Below are positions 25,454 to 37,365 of a stretch of 64,000 nucleotides of DNA, piece after piece. Below the pieces are notes generated by a model, which worked only from the letters and a program-made list of their open reading frames with translations, was not told the DNA's origin and did not search any database. Numbering within the stretch: the first letter of the stretch is position 1; the number at the start of each line of letters is the position of its first letter. Source of the DNA: Selaginella moellendorffii (Eukaryota > Streptophyta > Lycopodiopsida > Selaginellales > Selaginellaceae); NCBI RefSeq assembly GCF_000143415.4, contig NW_003314284.1, positions 1,683,715 through 1,747,714 on the forward strand, written 5' to 3'. The position numbers and the translations under genes are program-made.

Positions 25454-25885
25454 TTAACATCTAGTAAATCTTAGCACTTGACTTGGTCCAGTCAAATGCC
25501 GGTCAACAAGGGGGGGTCTCTTTAGTTTCTCTTCCTGTTCCACCGGCGGCTCCCAAGTGGTAACGTTGTTCTTAAGTTTCCTCGCTGCCCTCAACACCTC
25601 GTTCTCTGTGATCTCCCCGCGGACAATCACCCTGTGCTCGGGCACATCAATCTCGACCATTTCCACTCCTAGAAAGACCAGGAATTCCATGAATTCAAGA
25701 GTAGGGTTTCATGATTCCGTATGTGTACCTCGCATTGTGGAGAGCAGCTTGTGCATCCTCCTCCTGCAAGCCGAGCAATCCAAGTTCACTCGCAGAGAGA
25801 CTATCTGGCGCACGAAAAACTTGTAATCAATTGAGCAGCCATGAAAGAAACTCGCAACTTTGCAAAGAGAACCCACCTGAGACAT
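25454..25885 (-). CDS. Small HMA-domain protein without CaaX box
   Basis: The exons fit as 25877-25885 (MSQ, tentative 9-nt exon), 25729-25804 and 25454-25668. Together they make exactly 100 codons including the stop. The core is IVSLRVNLDCSACRRRMHKLLSTMRG plus VEMVEIDVPEHRVIVRGEITENEVLRAARKLKNNVTTWEPP, a complete HMA fold with CxxC as CSAC. The C-terminus ends RFTRC. Cys is last, so there is no isoprenylation box. It lies between two HIPP genes in opposite orientation. The micro-exon start is the weakest point; another first exon further upstream is possible. Confidence 0.75.
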
Positions 25886-26085
25886 TTTCGTGCCGCCAGA
25901 GAATGCATCATGAAACTTATCCTTGTATGGAACCAGACAATTCCCACATCGCAAAGTTGACGAGACTGAGACCAAATCAAAACCTGTGACACAGGCGCTT
26001 GACCGGACGCTACACGACTCGATCGAAAGAAAGACAAAAAGTCCAAACGACAAAGCAATAGAACCTTCCCTGCTCCAGAACTAGA

Positions 26086-26532
26086 TCACAACTTCCATCC
26101 TTGATCGTCACGCCTGGCCACCAATTTCTACATTGCAAAGTTTGACTGGATCCTACCATTGAATTGACTCCTTGACCAGGAAGTCTGGGTTGCGTCGAGT
26201 GGACGAACATTTCGCGTGGACTCGGGTCAACAAAGTAAAAACTGACTTGAACGTACATTGAGCAAATCCACCACCTGGAGGAGCTTGGCGGCGACGCGCA
26301 AGCAGGCTTGGAGGCGGTCGGGGGTGCGCACCTTGAGGTACTTGTCCTGCTCGTGGCCCAGCTTATCGTTGAGCTCGCACCATACTTTGAGGAAGAAGGT
26401 GTGAAGGAGCACTTGGTCTGCGAGCTTGGAGACGTGGTAGCGCTTGCACTGCATGAGGCGGCCTATGTAGCGGAGCTGCTCGTCGCTGGGGGGTGGGATG
26501 AGGGCCAGGCGATCTTCATCATCTTCTTCCAT
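26086..26532 (-). CDS. Small unknown protein, about 105 aa
   Basis: Exon 1 from MEEDDEDRLALIPPPSDEQLRYIGRL runs to LLQVVDLLN, followed by GTACGT. Exon 2 begins after 'tgtag' and reads KLVARRDDQGWKL, then TGA at 26086-26088. The protein is helical, Leu/Lys/Arg-rich after an acidic start, with CKRYHVSKLADQVLLHTFFLKVWCELNDKLGHEQDKYLKVRTPDRLQACLRV. I do not recognise it. An in-frame ATG at 26667 would add 45 residues (MKTKKWIPSSSS..., basic, possibly a targeting peptide), so the true start is open. It lies inside the HMA cluster but has no metal motif. Confidence 0.55.
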
Positions 26533-26872
26533 TTCTCTCTCTTTCTCCCGGGAAAACCTTCCAAGGACGTCTCGTAGACTTGCGATCCCTCGATCTCTGA
26601 GAATGGATTGGTTTCCCTTCCAGCGCAAGGAAGATGAAGATGATGGGATCCATTTCTTCGTTTTCATTTCGTTTTGGTTAAGGGAGAGATTATTATCAGC
26701 TTAATATGTTGTCTTTTACTACAGGGCCTCTAAATGAGGAGACAGAACATTTGAAGCTTCGTTGCACGCTCCGATTGACCCGGTCGACACAGTTCTTGCC
26801 ATTTTATAAAGTCTTTCAATGGGGGTCATTCTCTCCAGAGTTCCTGGATAACAAACTTGAGGGGAGTGTCCA

Positions 26873-27393
26873 ATGGGATCGGACAAGAAGAAAAAGGATG
26901 GCGATAAGAAGAAGCCAGAGATCGAAGTGAAGCCAACAAAGGTATAGCAAATATAGTCGATTCTTAATTTTATATTTTTCTGCTGGATCAAGGTCATAGA
27001 GCTCAAGGTGGGACTTCACTGCAAAAAATGCGTGCAAAAGATCCTTTCAAGCCTCACCCAAATGCGAGGTTTCACTGTCCAAATTTTTCTTTCACTCGTG
27101 GTTCTAAGTCTAGAGCTCTTGGAAAACTTTTCTTTTGATCAGGTGTTTCGAGGATCGACACGGACCTGGAGAAGAACAAAGTGACCGTCACGGGAACAGT
27201 GGAGGAGAAAGAAATCGTCAAGAAAATCGGAAAGCTTGGAAAGATCGCAGAGCCTTGGAAGGAGAGCTCCAAGTCCAAGTCCGCCGCCGCCTCTGCTGCC
27301 GCCGCTGGGCTGAAGTTCATGATCAAGGAAGATCAGCCCGGGATCAAGTTTGTTGTTGTCAAGGACCAGCCCTCAAACTGTGCGCTCATGTAG
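26873..27393 (+). CDS. Heavy-metal-associated isoprenylated plant protein (HIPP)
   Basis: Three exons. The start MGSDKKKKDGDKKKPEIEVK resembles that of the HIPP at 24053. The HMA domain is VIELKVGLHCKKCVQKILSSLTQMR (CxxC as CKKC) continued by GVSRIDTDLEKNKVTVTGTVEEKEIVKKIGKLGK. A Ser/Ala/Lys linker follows, then FMIKEDQPGIKFVVVKDQPSN and the CaaX box CALM at the end. It is shorter than its neighbour at 24053 but has the same exon plan, so the two probably descend from a local duplication. Confidence 0.92.
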
Positions 27394-28974
27394 AAATCCT
27401 ACAAAAGCGACCAAGAATGTATGAACTTGAATAGGCCGCATAGGCCTACCTGTGAAAAAGATAGCCGATACTTCTACAGTACGTCAATGGCCACAGTGGC
27501 GTGGTTGATTCTTTCGTTTGGACGACTAGAGGAAAAAGGTGGCGAACTTTCCTCTAGAGAGAATGTAGACCTCAGAATGGCCTTCGAGTATTTTAATACA
27601 TGATCCATGTTGCTAGTGGTCATTAACACAATGCAAGATCAAACATTTGTCGCTTGGAATCACTCACAAAGCATTCGCTTGATCTCGTGGGCTGTTTTGT
27701 TTTGATCTGGTGAAGATGGAGACGAGGACGATGCAGATGATCCACCCTTGACAGCGACACAAAGGCTTTCTCCTCTAGCTCACAGAAATTTCCCGATTTT
27801 GGCGGGTCTCGCCGGGGGACGGCTTCCTTGTAATAAATAGTTGAAAAGCCTTGGAGACAGCAAGCAATTTCGAGCCATTTGTCCAAGCTTCGATCACCTC
27901 GTTCCAACCGGACACGAGATCTAAACGTCTCGATCGATCCGTGACAAAAATTCTCCAGTCCCCTAGGAACACACTCCACTCCAATCAATCGCCTCAACCA
28001 CCAGAGGAAAGTGTGCGTGATTGACACAATGAGCCAGTGCTCCCTGCCCGACTCACAGTGCCCAGAGGAGCCGCGAATTTCATAAGAGTTTCTCAAAAGG
28101 AGAAGACCTGAGATCTCTTCTACAGTTGTTCATGGGGCACTTGGCAAGGAGCACTTGGTGACGGGACATTAAACTCCAAAATCTCTAGAAAAATAGCAAA
28201 CAATGCGTGTGGGTTGTTCTATAGTGGAGTTTTCTATCCATTTGACTGATGGATTTGACAATATTTTTTGGCCAAGAAGATCATAGAATCAGATCTCAGC
28301 CAGCCAGCCTTGCACTTGGGGTGGTGCTGTTGCTTGTCAACAAGACCGCCACCACCATCCCAACATGCAATCAGTGTGTGTGCATATAAACTATCGTCTG
28401 TGGTCTTTATAGAAAAAGGTGGCAGCCACGATGGAGGGATGCCTTGTCCCACGAATTATATGAATGCATGATATGAGAGGCAACAACTTTTGTGGGACAA
28501 AGTAAACCGCCGATTAAATCGATCACAGTCGATAACATGAACACCACCCACAGGAAAAGCAAATGCCTCCACTTTGAATCTTCTTTTCACCCTTGAGATC
28601 ATGTGTTGCTTGGCATTGGAGCTCTGATCGATCACTTTACTTCCATGAAAGTTCCACCTGGCGTTCATCACAAGGATTGACCATGCTCCCAAATAATTTA
28701 CAAGGAAGAAATCAAAAGAACAGTGTAACACTTCCATTGGGATTCCTTTCCCGCCAGCTTTTTGAGAAGACAACGTTTCAGTGGTGGGACGTACGGGCGC
28801 TGACACGACGTACGCTAGAGGGCTTAGTACGGGTTCGATCCCCCATCTCCAGCCTCTTGATTTGATTCGCTCTTTCCACGCACATGCTATCTACAAAAAC
28901 AATAGCGTGATTCCCTGACGTCGTATTTAGGCTGTAACCGGGAAAGAAACTAGAATCTTTCTATTCATCAACGG
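27394..28974. other. Gene-free stretch with one tRNA-like B-box
   Basis: 1.6 kb with no supported gene. Minus-strand frames at 27623-28096 and 28456-28806 show no family resemblance or splice logic. At 28833-28845 the plus strand has gggttcgatcccc, a tRNA T-arm/B-box-like sequence, but no matching acceptor stem or anticodon arm is visible around it. Confidence 0.5.
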
Positions 28975-29631
28975 CTATAGGATAAGCCCAGCGATCGCGG
29001 GTTCGAATCCCTGCCCCAAAACACTGGGCGCCGAGGAGGACGATGGAACCACGCTGCTGCTGCTCATGAAAATCTCTAGAGCCCGCCGGAGCCACTCCTG
29101 CTGCTGCTGGCTCGCGCCCAGATCGATGAATCCCTCGTCCGAGAAATCGGCGGTGCAAGCAGCCGACCAATCGCTGCTCCAGCCGCGGACGAGATCTTCC
29201 TCCTCCACCACCGCCGGCTGCTGCTGCTCGAATTTGGGCTCCAGCCCCAGCTCGTCGTCAGACGCCTCGAGCAAGTAGCCGAGCTGGGAGGCCGTCGAAT
29301 CGTCCCGGGAATCCACGCTGCTGGCGCTGGCGCTGTCTGAGGAGCACGCAATCTCCTCCTCGAGGCTCTTCATGACATTGGACACGAGTCCCTGCTGGGC
29401 CTCCCGGAGGGAATGCTCGGCCTCCTCCAGGATAGAGGACAAATCCTGGCCATCATCGTCACACTCGCCGGCAGCGCGGTCGCAGAATCTCTTGGAGGAG
29501 GAGGAAGAACAGGGGGGATTCCCGGATTGGACCTCTAGTTCCTCCAGCTCTTCCTCTTCTTCCTCGGCCCTGTCGCGTTTTCTGCCGTTGCGAGGGCAAC
29601 TGCTACTGCTGCTGCTGGAATCTTGCTCCAT
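28975..29631 (-). CDS. Unknown Ser/acid-rich plant protein with a Y-L-L-E-A-S-D-D-E-L-G motif
   Basis: Single exon from ATG 29631 (MEQDSSSSSSSCPRNGRKRDR) to a stop at 28975, 218 aa. It has a basic stretch near the N-terminus (possible nuclear signal), long Glu and Ser runs, a helix ILEEAEHSLREAQQGLVSNVMKSLEEE, and the motif QLGYLLEASDDELGLEP near the middle. I associate that motif with a small conserved land-plant family of unsure function, so no name is given. The last dozen residues (GQGFEPAIAGLIL) are encoded by a tRNA-like sequence on the other strand. The original C-terminus may therefore have been replaced, or the true stop reached by splicing. Confidence 0.65.
   Translation of the reverse strand: MEQDSSSSSSSCPRNGRKRDRAEEEEEELEELEVQSGNPPCSSSSSKRFCDRAAGECDDDGQDLSSILEEAEHSLREAQQGLVSNVMKSLEEEIACSSDSASASSVDSRDDSTASQLGYLLEASDDELGLEPKFEQQQPAVVEEEDLVRGWSSDWSAACTADFSDEGFIDLGASQQQQEWLRRALEIFMSSSSVVPSSSSAPSVLGQGFEPAIAGLIL
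28983..29027 (+). repeat. tRNA-like fragment (D-arm and T-arm/B-box)
   Basis: A possible D-arm near 28972-28989 is followed by gcgggttcgaatccctgc (29004-29021), a near-perfect T-arm with B-box GGTTCGAATCC. The anticodon arm is missing between them. It cannot be a working tRNA. It could be a SINE head or tRNA pseudogene. Confidence 0.4.
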
Positions 29632-29790
29632 GGCGAGCACAAATCCGAGAAATTGGCGCACAGAGAACCGCCCACAACCGATCAATCGATGAAATGGAGC
29701 GAAGAACACACACAGAAGAGAGAAAGATCTCTCAAAGCTTTGGAACTTTTTGGGATGAATGGATGGATGCCCCCACAAGAGGCAAAGCGC

Positions 29791-29798
29791 TTATATAT
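29791..29798 (-). promoter_or_regulatory. TATA box of the gene at 28975-29631
   Basis: The minus strand reads TATATAA about 160 bases before the ATG at 29631, leaving room for a leader of about 130 nt. The match is strong for a plant TATA box. Confidence 0.5.
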
Positions 29799-29829
29799 CA
29801 CACGTAAAAGTTCCAATGTAAACACCATC

Positions 29830-31639
29830 CACTAAACTTGGCAGAGGTTTATATATGCATAGAGACAGTGTGGCCCCCTTTACCGGACCTGTTTTTGCGG
29901 CCCCACTCCATTAAACTGGTCCCCCGGTTGGTGGGCTGACCTGGCGGTGGCGGGCGACCGGCTATGCCCGGTCGGGGCGACCGGCATCGCCGACGGCCGG
30001 TGTCGGCGGACGTGGCCTGCCGCCACGCGTCGTGGGGCCATTGGTCCCGTGATGCTCTCTCCCCCGCCCCCAATGCATGCGATGGCGCAATGGATTGATT
30101 GGACCCATTGCATGGTGGCATGGGGCATGCATGCATTTTCTAGAAGATTTGATATGGTGATGTTTTGGTTTGACATTCACATTGGAGGCCCTTATTGGTT
30201 TTTTCGGCTTTGTTTAATTCCTATTGGCGGAGTGAGGTGGCCGGCTCAAGCACGCAAAGACGAAAGCGTGTTTCTCTTCTGACCACTGGATCTTGCCCGT
30301 CGGTTGCGCTGGGCTTGTTCGCATCCTCTTTTTGATCAGTGATTCAGTGTGTGCGGGCTTTGTGTGGTCGCGGGTTCGAATCTGTGAGACGACTGGGTGG
30401 TTTCGAACGATACGTCTTCTCTTGACTTTGACAAGGATTTTTAAAGTTTCCAGAATCTTGCAGATGATTAGATTCTAGGCATATGCTTCTTAACGGCTAC
30501 TTACTGACGAAATATTCTTATGCATTCATGATTTATTTCTTTTATTTATTTATATACTGTTTTTAATAAAAGGCTGCATTATTCCATCGTCCAACTTTGC
30601 AGATATGCTAGGAAGATATTTGGGCAGCGGAGCTGGTTTTCCATGAGGTCACACTCCTGCTGGACAGAAAAAGTGGCGCTCGACCTACGCTTTCACCATG
30701 ATCTTCGCTTATACAAATTTAAATCTGTGAAGAAGGAAGTTTGGAGATTCCAAAGTCAGAGATTTTCGGTGAGATTTTCGGATGGAGCATTTTGTCAAGG
30801 AGGATGTGGCTGGTGATCCATGCGGGTGATGGAGAAAGGACGGTGTATAGTCCGTACGTCTGATTCCTTGTGGAGATAAGTGAGGCCTTTCGCTATTCCC
30901 ACAAAAATCAGGAAGCGAGCTTGCCAATCTAAAAGTAAGTTCTTTCGGGATACAGACGCACGGAAAGATAGAATCTCGAAATGCTTTCTTAGTCAGCCGC
31001 TGGTCAGCAGCCATTCGCTGCCGGTCAACAGGAGGAGTGTATGGAGGACGAGGCACAAGATGGCAGCTCCAGGGCAAGTGTTCCTCGTCCAAATCGGATT
31101 GAGAATCCTTGTGGCAGCAGTGGAGGAGGAGGAGGAAAACGGTATGCGACAAAGGATCTGCGCAGAGAGCTCGCGATAAGATCAGGTGACCTCACCACAA
31201 AACACGGCGGCGGACAAAATCTCGTATGCTGCGAAAAACAGACCACCACCTTTTGACGAATGGGTGAATTGCTCTTCGATTTCTCACAAAGAGAGGATCG
31301 TTTTTTCCTCAGAGCAAACTTTTGGTTGGAGGGGCCTTGCCCACCATTCGAGACAGCTTTGTGACTGACACCACACTGCACAATCTCTGATCGTGGGCGA
31401 CGGCTGGGCGACTCGAGGCCGAGAGAGGTTGGTTTGTGAAGTTTGGTTAATCCATTTAACAACAAACTGGTTTTGCGACCAAAAACTAACATTTGACGGT
31501 GGAAAGAACTCCTACACTCATGGGAGCATATGCCCAAAAGGTGGCAAGAACTGGAGCATAAAAGGTGGCAAGAATATTTTCCCAGCAAAACGACATATAT
31601 CATACACAAAAAACATGGATCTGCCAGCCTAGCCTAGAA
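29830..31639. other. Gene-free stretch with GC-rich hairpin cluster and one B-box
   Basis: I see no acceptable gene. From about 29930 to 30050 the sequence turns GC-rich and forms adjacent inverted repeats: 29955-29961 with 29968-29974, 29988-29994 with 30002-30008, and 30023-30027 with 30031-30035. At 30369-30380 is gggttcgaatct, a B-box-like motif. The frame at 29947-30282 (+) runs through the GC-rich part and looks accidental. Confidence 0.5.
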
Positions 31640-33013
31640 TCATCCATGTGCATTGACAGCCTCCCACAGCATGTTGCCTTTGCGCAGCGGCTTGCTCACG
31701 TCCCTGGCCTCCATCGCCGCCGCGCGCAGCGTCCTGATGATCATCACATTGGCCTCCCAGAACGTCACCATCTTATAATCCAAGCCATGCTTGTCCACCA
31801 GCAGTGGCTTGATCACCATCTCCGACGCCGCCCGCAAGTGGTGCCTGGGCACCTGTGGAAAGAGGTGGTGCTCGATCTGGAACTGGAGCCCGCCGTGGAA
31901 CCAATCCCACTTCTTGGAGCACGAGAGATTGAGCGTCCCGGTGGCCTGATCCGCCAGCCACTGCCCATCGCCGCGCGGCCTCCGCCCCTGGTAGACCGGC
32001 GAGGAGAAGTGATTGAGGCAGAACTGGACGTGCTGGACCCCAGTGGTGGCCATTGCGATCAGCAGGAACGCGATCCTCTCGGAGTAGCTCGGGAGATACG
32101 AGAGGAGCGAGAAGAGCCACGCCCAGAAGAAGAGCAGCGATCCAATCTCCCAGCCCCTGTGCGGCACCCTCTTCCTCCAGATCGCCACGATGAAGGACTG
32201 CGCGTAGAGATTCACGCGCGCTACCGCCATGACGAGGTAGAAGGTCCAGTGCTGGTAGCTGACGAGGAGCCTGGCGATGGCGTCGAAGGCCATCTCGCGG
32301 TCGTAGAAGTAGGAGTGGAGCGCCCGCGAGGAGCGGAAGAACCGCGAGGAGATTGCGAAGATGGGCATGTACTGGAGATCTGGATCATACTCGAGATTGT
32401 TGCAGGAGAAGTGGTGCGCGTTGTGGTTGCGCAGCCACCACTGGAATCCAATCCCCGAGAGCGCGTTGCCGATCAAGAGCCCTATCCAGGAATCCGCCCT
32501 TGGACTGCCGGTCATGCCCGTGTGGCCCGTGTCGTGGCCGATCCACCCAGCCTGGATCCACGCGAAGCCGAGGAGGACAGCGCTGGCGCAGTGGACGATC
32601 GCGCTGGAGGAGAAGATCACCCCCGCGACGCAGGCCGTGACCAGGGCGACGATTGCCGCGAGGATCTTGCAGTAGAAGAAGAGATCCACGGTGAGAAACC
32701 CTGCCTTTCCCAGGCGCTCCAGGACCAGGGCGTGATCGGCCGTGAGAGGCGAGAGCACCGGATCCGCGAGCGTGCCAATGAGGAATTTCGGGAGGATCTG
32801 GAACGCGCGCTGCCGCGGATGGAAGGCCAGGAACGCATCGGTCGCGTCCGGCTGCCCTGCGAAGCTCTTGAGGGCCAGATCTCCACCCGGATGGATGGCG
32901 GCCCACTTGGAGACGTCGTAGACCTTGCCCTGGATACTGATCCACAGATCGCCATCGTTGCGGTGCTCCGCGAGCTCGTCCCTGGTGATTACTCGCCCCG
33001 CGGCGATCTGCAT
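31640..33013 (-). CDS. SLD: Cytochrome b5-fused front-end desaturase, sphingolipid delta-8 type
   Basis: An ER membrane enzyme, 457 aa, intronless, ATG at 33013. The N-terminal cytochrome b5 domain has HPGGD at residues 41-45 and the second heme His in the AFHPR segment near 65. Hydrophobic stretches surround three histidine boxes: HDTGH (160-164), HNAHH (197-201) and QIEHH (379-383). The Q instead of H at the start of the third box marks the front-end desaturases. Length, G-W-I-G-H-D-T-G-H context and lack of introns fit plant sphingolipid delta-8 long-chain-base desaturases best; a delta-6 acyl desaturase cannot be excluded by eye. Electrons come from NADH via its own b5 domain. The coding sequence is markedly GC-rich. 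Confidence 0.88.
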   Translation of the reverse strand: MQIAAGRVITRDELAEHRNDGDLWISIQGKVYDVSKWAAIHPGGDLALKSFAGQPDATDAFLAFHPRQRAFQILPKFLIGTLADPVLSPLTADHALVLERLGKAGFLTVDLFFYCKILAAIVALVTACVAGVIFSSSAIVHCASAVLLGFAWIQAGWIGHDTGHTGMTGSPRADSWIGLLIGNALSGIGFQWWLRNHNAHHFSCNNLEYDPDLQYMPIFAISSRFFRSSRALHSYFYDREMAFDAIARLLVSYQHWTFYLVMAVARVNLYAQSFIVAIWRKRVPHRGWEIGSLLFFWAWLFSLLSYLPSYSERIAFLLIAMATTGVQHVQFCLNHFSSPVYQGRRPRGDGQWLADQATGTLNLSCSKKWDWFHGGLQFQIEHHLFPQVPRHHLRAASEMVIKPLLVDKHGLDYKMVTFWEANVMIIRTLRAAAMEARDVSKPLRKGNMLWEAVNAHG

Positions 33014-33151
33014 TGCCGAGAAGGGAGAGATAGCGTCCGGATAGAACCCTAAGATTTTTCCGGTTATTTAGCTAATAAAAAGGCTTACAAATGGGAATGG
33101 CCCTGGTTAGTTGCGGTCCTGCAATTTTTAGTTTTGAGACTATTTCTATCA

Positions 33152-35115
<1,964 letters not shown>

Positions 35116-35287
35116 CGCTGATCTGCACTGCAAGGCGAGACGGCACTAGAATAGAATCCCTGGGATCAACCGATCGATAGCGATCGCTCTCCTCCTCTCT
35201 TAAATTTAGGTCTAGAACAAGAACAAGTGGTGATTAGAAGTTCCAAGTAAAACTCTATCATTTAGTAGAATTTTATCACAAACTCTT

Positions 35288-37365
35288 TCATGATTTGATC
35301 GCTTCTACATGCGATAGCAGCATGTAAGGCGACGAACCCCGGGTCTCAAGCCCGCAAGCGTTCTTCGCGGCAGCTCTCGCGAGCTCCACATCTCCATGGA
35401 TCTTGGACGCCGCCAGGAGCGTCGTCCACGCCACGGATTCATCCTCACCCCCGGCCAATCCATCCCGGACGCTCCGCAGCATCTCTTGCGCCAGCTCCAG
35501 CTTCCCGGCGGTTCCCACCACGTTGATCAAGCAGCAGTAGTGATCAAACACCGGCACCACTCCAAAGTCGGCGCTCATCGCCACGAACCACGCCCGAGCT
35601 CGCTCCGTGAGCCCGTTGTGTCCGCAAGCCCCGAGGATCCCGAAGAACGTCACCTCGTCCGGAGCATCGCCCTCGAGCAGCATCCGGTGGAAGAGATCAA
35701 ACGCTTCGTCTGTGTGGCCGTTTTGCGCGTAGGCCTGGATGATCGACGTCCAGCTCACTGTATCCTTCTCGGGCATCTGGCGAAGAAGATGGAGTCGGCC
35801 TGCTCGAGCTGGCCGGCGTGCGCGTAGGCGGCCACGAGCGCGTTGAGTGACACCGAGCACTGCTGCGGGGATCTCTCCACCATAGCTCTGGCCTGCGAGA
35901 GCTTCCCGTGCTGGCAGTAGGCCGAGACGATCGCGTTCCAGCTCACGCTGTCCCGCTCGATCATCGCGTCGAACTCCGACTTTGCCTGCTCGAGCTGCCC
36001 GGTTTGAGAGTAGACGCCCAGCATGGCGGTCGCGGATGTGGCGTTGAGCTCGGGTGTCTTGTCGTAGATCTCTTTCACCCTCTCCCAGTTTCTGTGCTGC
36101 GCATGGAACGAGAGGATGGTCGACCACACCACGCTGCTCCTGCCTTCCATTCGATTGAACGCGTCGGTTGCCTCGTCCATGAATCCGGCCTGGGCGTACG
36201 AGCGGACTATCAGGTTCCAGGAGAAAACTTCTCGCTGTGGCATTCTCGCAAATGCTTCCTTGCTCATGGAGAGGTCTCCGGCTTGGCAGTAAACCAGCAG
36301 CAAGTTGCTCCACGCGAGCGAATCCCTCTCCGGCATCGTGGCAAAGAGCCCCTGCGATTCGCCCACCATGCCGGCGTGAGAGAAAGCCGAGAGCAAGACG
36401 TACCAGGAGATGGAGTTCCTTTTTGGGATGCGATCGAACATGAGCTTGGCAGTCGCGATATTCCCGGCTTGGGCATACGCCCCGGCCATGACGTTCCACG
36501 CTACCACGTCCAGCTCCGAGATCCCATCAAACATCTCTTTCGCCTCACGGAGACTCCCGGACTGGGCATACGCCGAGAGGATGCTCGTCCGGCTCCTCAC
36601 GCTCCGCTCGGGAATGCGGCGAAAGAGATCAATCGCGTCGTCCGCCAGTCCACCCTCCGCATAGCCTGCAATCAGAGTGTTCCAAGTTACCGCGTCATGG
36701 CAAGGCATTCTCTGGAATACAAACCTGGCCTCTTGGAGGAGCTCGCCCGGGCTCTGGGTGTAAGAGGAGATCATCACATTCCACAGCGTCGCGTCCCGGC
36801 TCGGTGCCCAGTCGAAGATCTCCTTTGCTCGATCGTGCTGCCCGCGCTGCGCATAGCCGGACATCATCACCACCCAGCCCACCAGATTTTGCTGCGGCAT
36901 TGCCTCGAAGAGAGCCCTGGCGCGATCAAAATCCCCCGCCAGCGAGAAGCCCTCGAGCAATCCCGTCCAGCAGATGACGTCGCGGCCGCGCGTGCTGGCG
37001 AAGATCTCCTCCGCCGCCGCGACGAGGCCGTGCTGCGCGTAGGCCGAGATCATCGAGCATCGCGATACCAGGCAGTGGCAGGGCATCTGGTCCAGCAAAA
37101 CCCTCGCCTGTGCCAGGAATCCATTCTTCGCGTACGCCGCGATGAGGATGTTCCAGGAGAAATCGTTGGGCAGTGGCATCGAATCGAAGGCCGAGCGCGC
37201 CTCCTCCACGGCGCCGCACTTGCCATACATCTCCACGACCAGATTGAGGAGATACGTGCACCGCAATCGCTCACAACGGGCGATCTCGGCGTGGAGCCGC
37301 CGCGCCTCGGAGAGATTCCTCGCATTGCCGCACGCCCTAACACCGCCGGCGTAGATCTGCTGCAT
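35288..37365 (-). pseudogene. Large PPR gene with a single frameshift near 35775
   Basis: PPR proteins bind organellar RNA for editing, splicing or stability. The frame from MQQIYAGGVRACGNARNLSEARRLHAEI (37365) runs through about sixteen 31-residue repeats (for example FSWNILIAAYAKNGFLAQARVLLDQMP) and stops at 35755. Just before that stop the reading breaks at SIFFAR, while the next frame continues at once with MPEKDTVSWTSIIQAYAQNGHTDEAFDLFHRMLLEGDAPDEVTFFGILGACGH and then an E-type tail (VAWTTLLAASKIHGDVELARAA) to a stop at 35288. One missing base near 35775 explains everything. It may be a real null allele or a sequence error. No other damage is seen. A GC-rich open frame on the opposite strand is a shadow. 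Confidence 0.85.

Noticed and set aside
27623-28096. 157-codon open frame on the minus strand
   Set aside because: No recognised motif, no repeat structure and no splice partners; too weak to call.
28785-28860. Possible tRNA gene around gggttcgatcccc
   Set aside because: No acceptor stem pairing and no anticodon arm could be found at the required distances.
29947-30282. 111-codon open frame on the plus strand
   Set aside because: It runs through the GC-rich hairpin island and ends in AT-rich text; it looks accidental.
31565-33052. 495-codon open frame on the plus strand
   Set aside because: It lies antisense to the desaturase gene, whose motifs are unmistakable. The frame stays open because of high GC at third positions.
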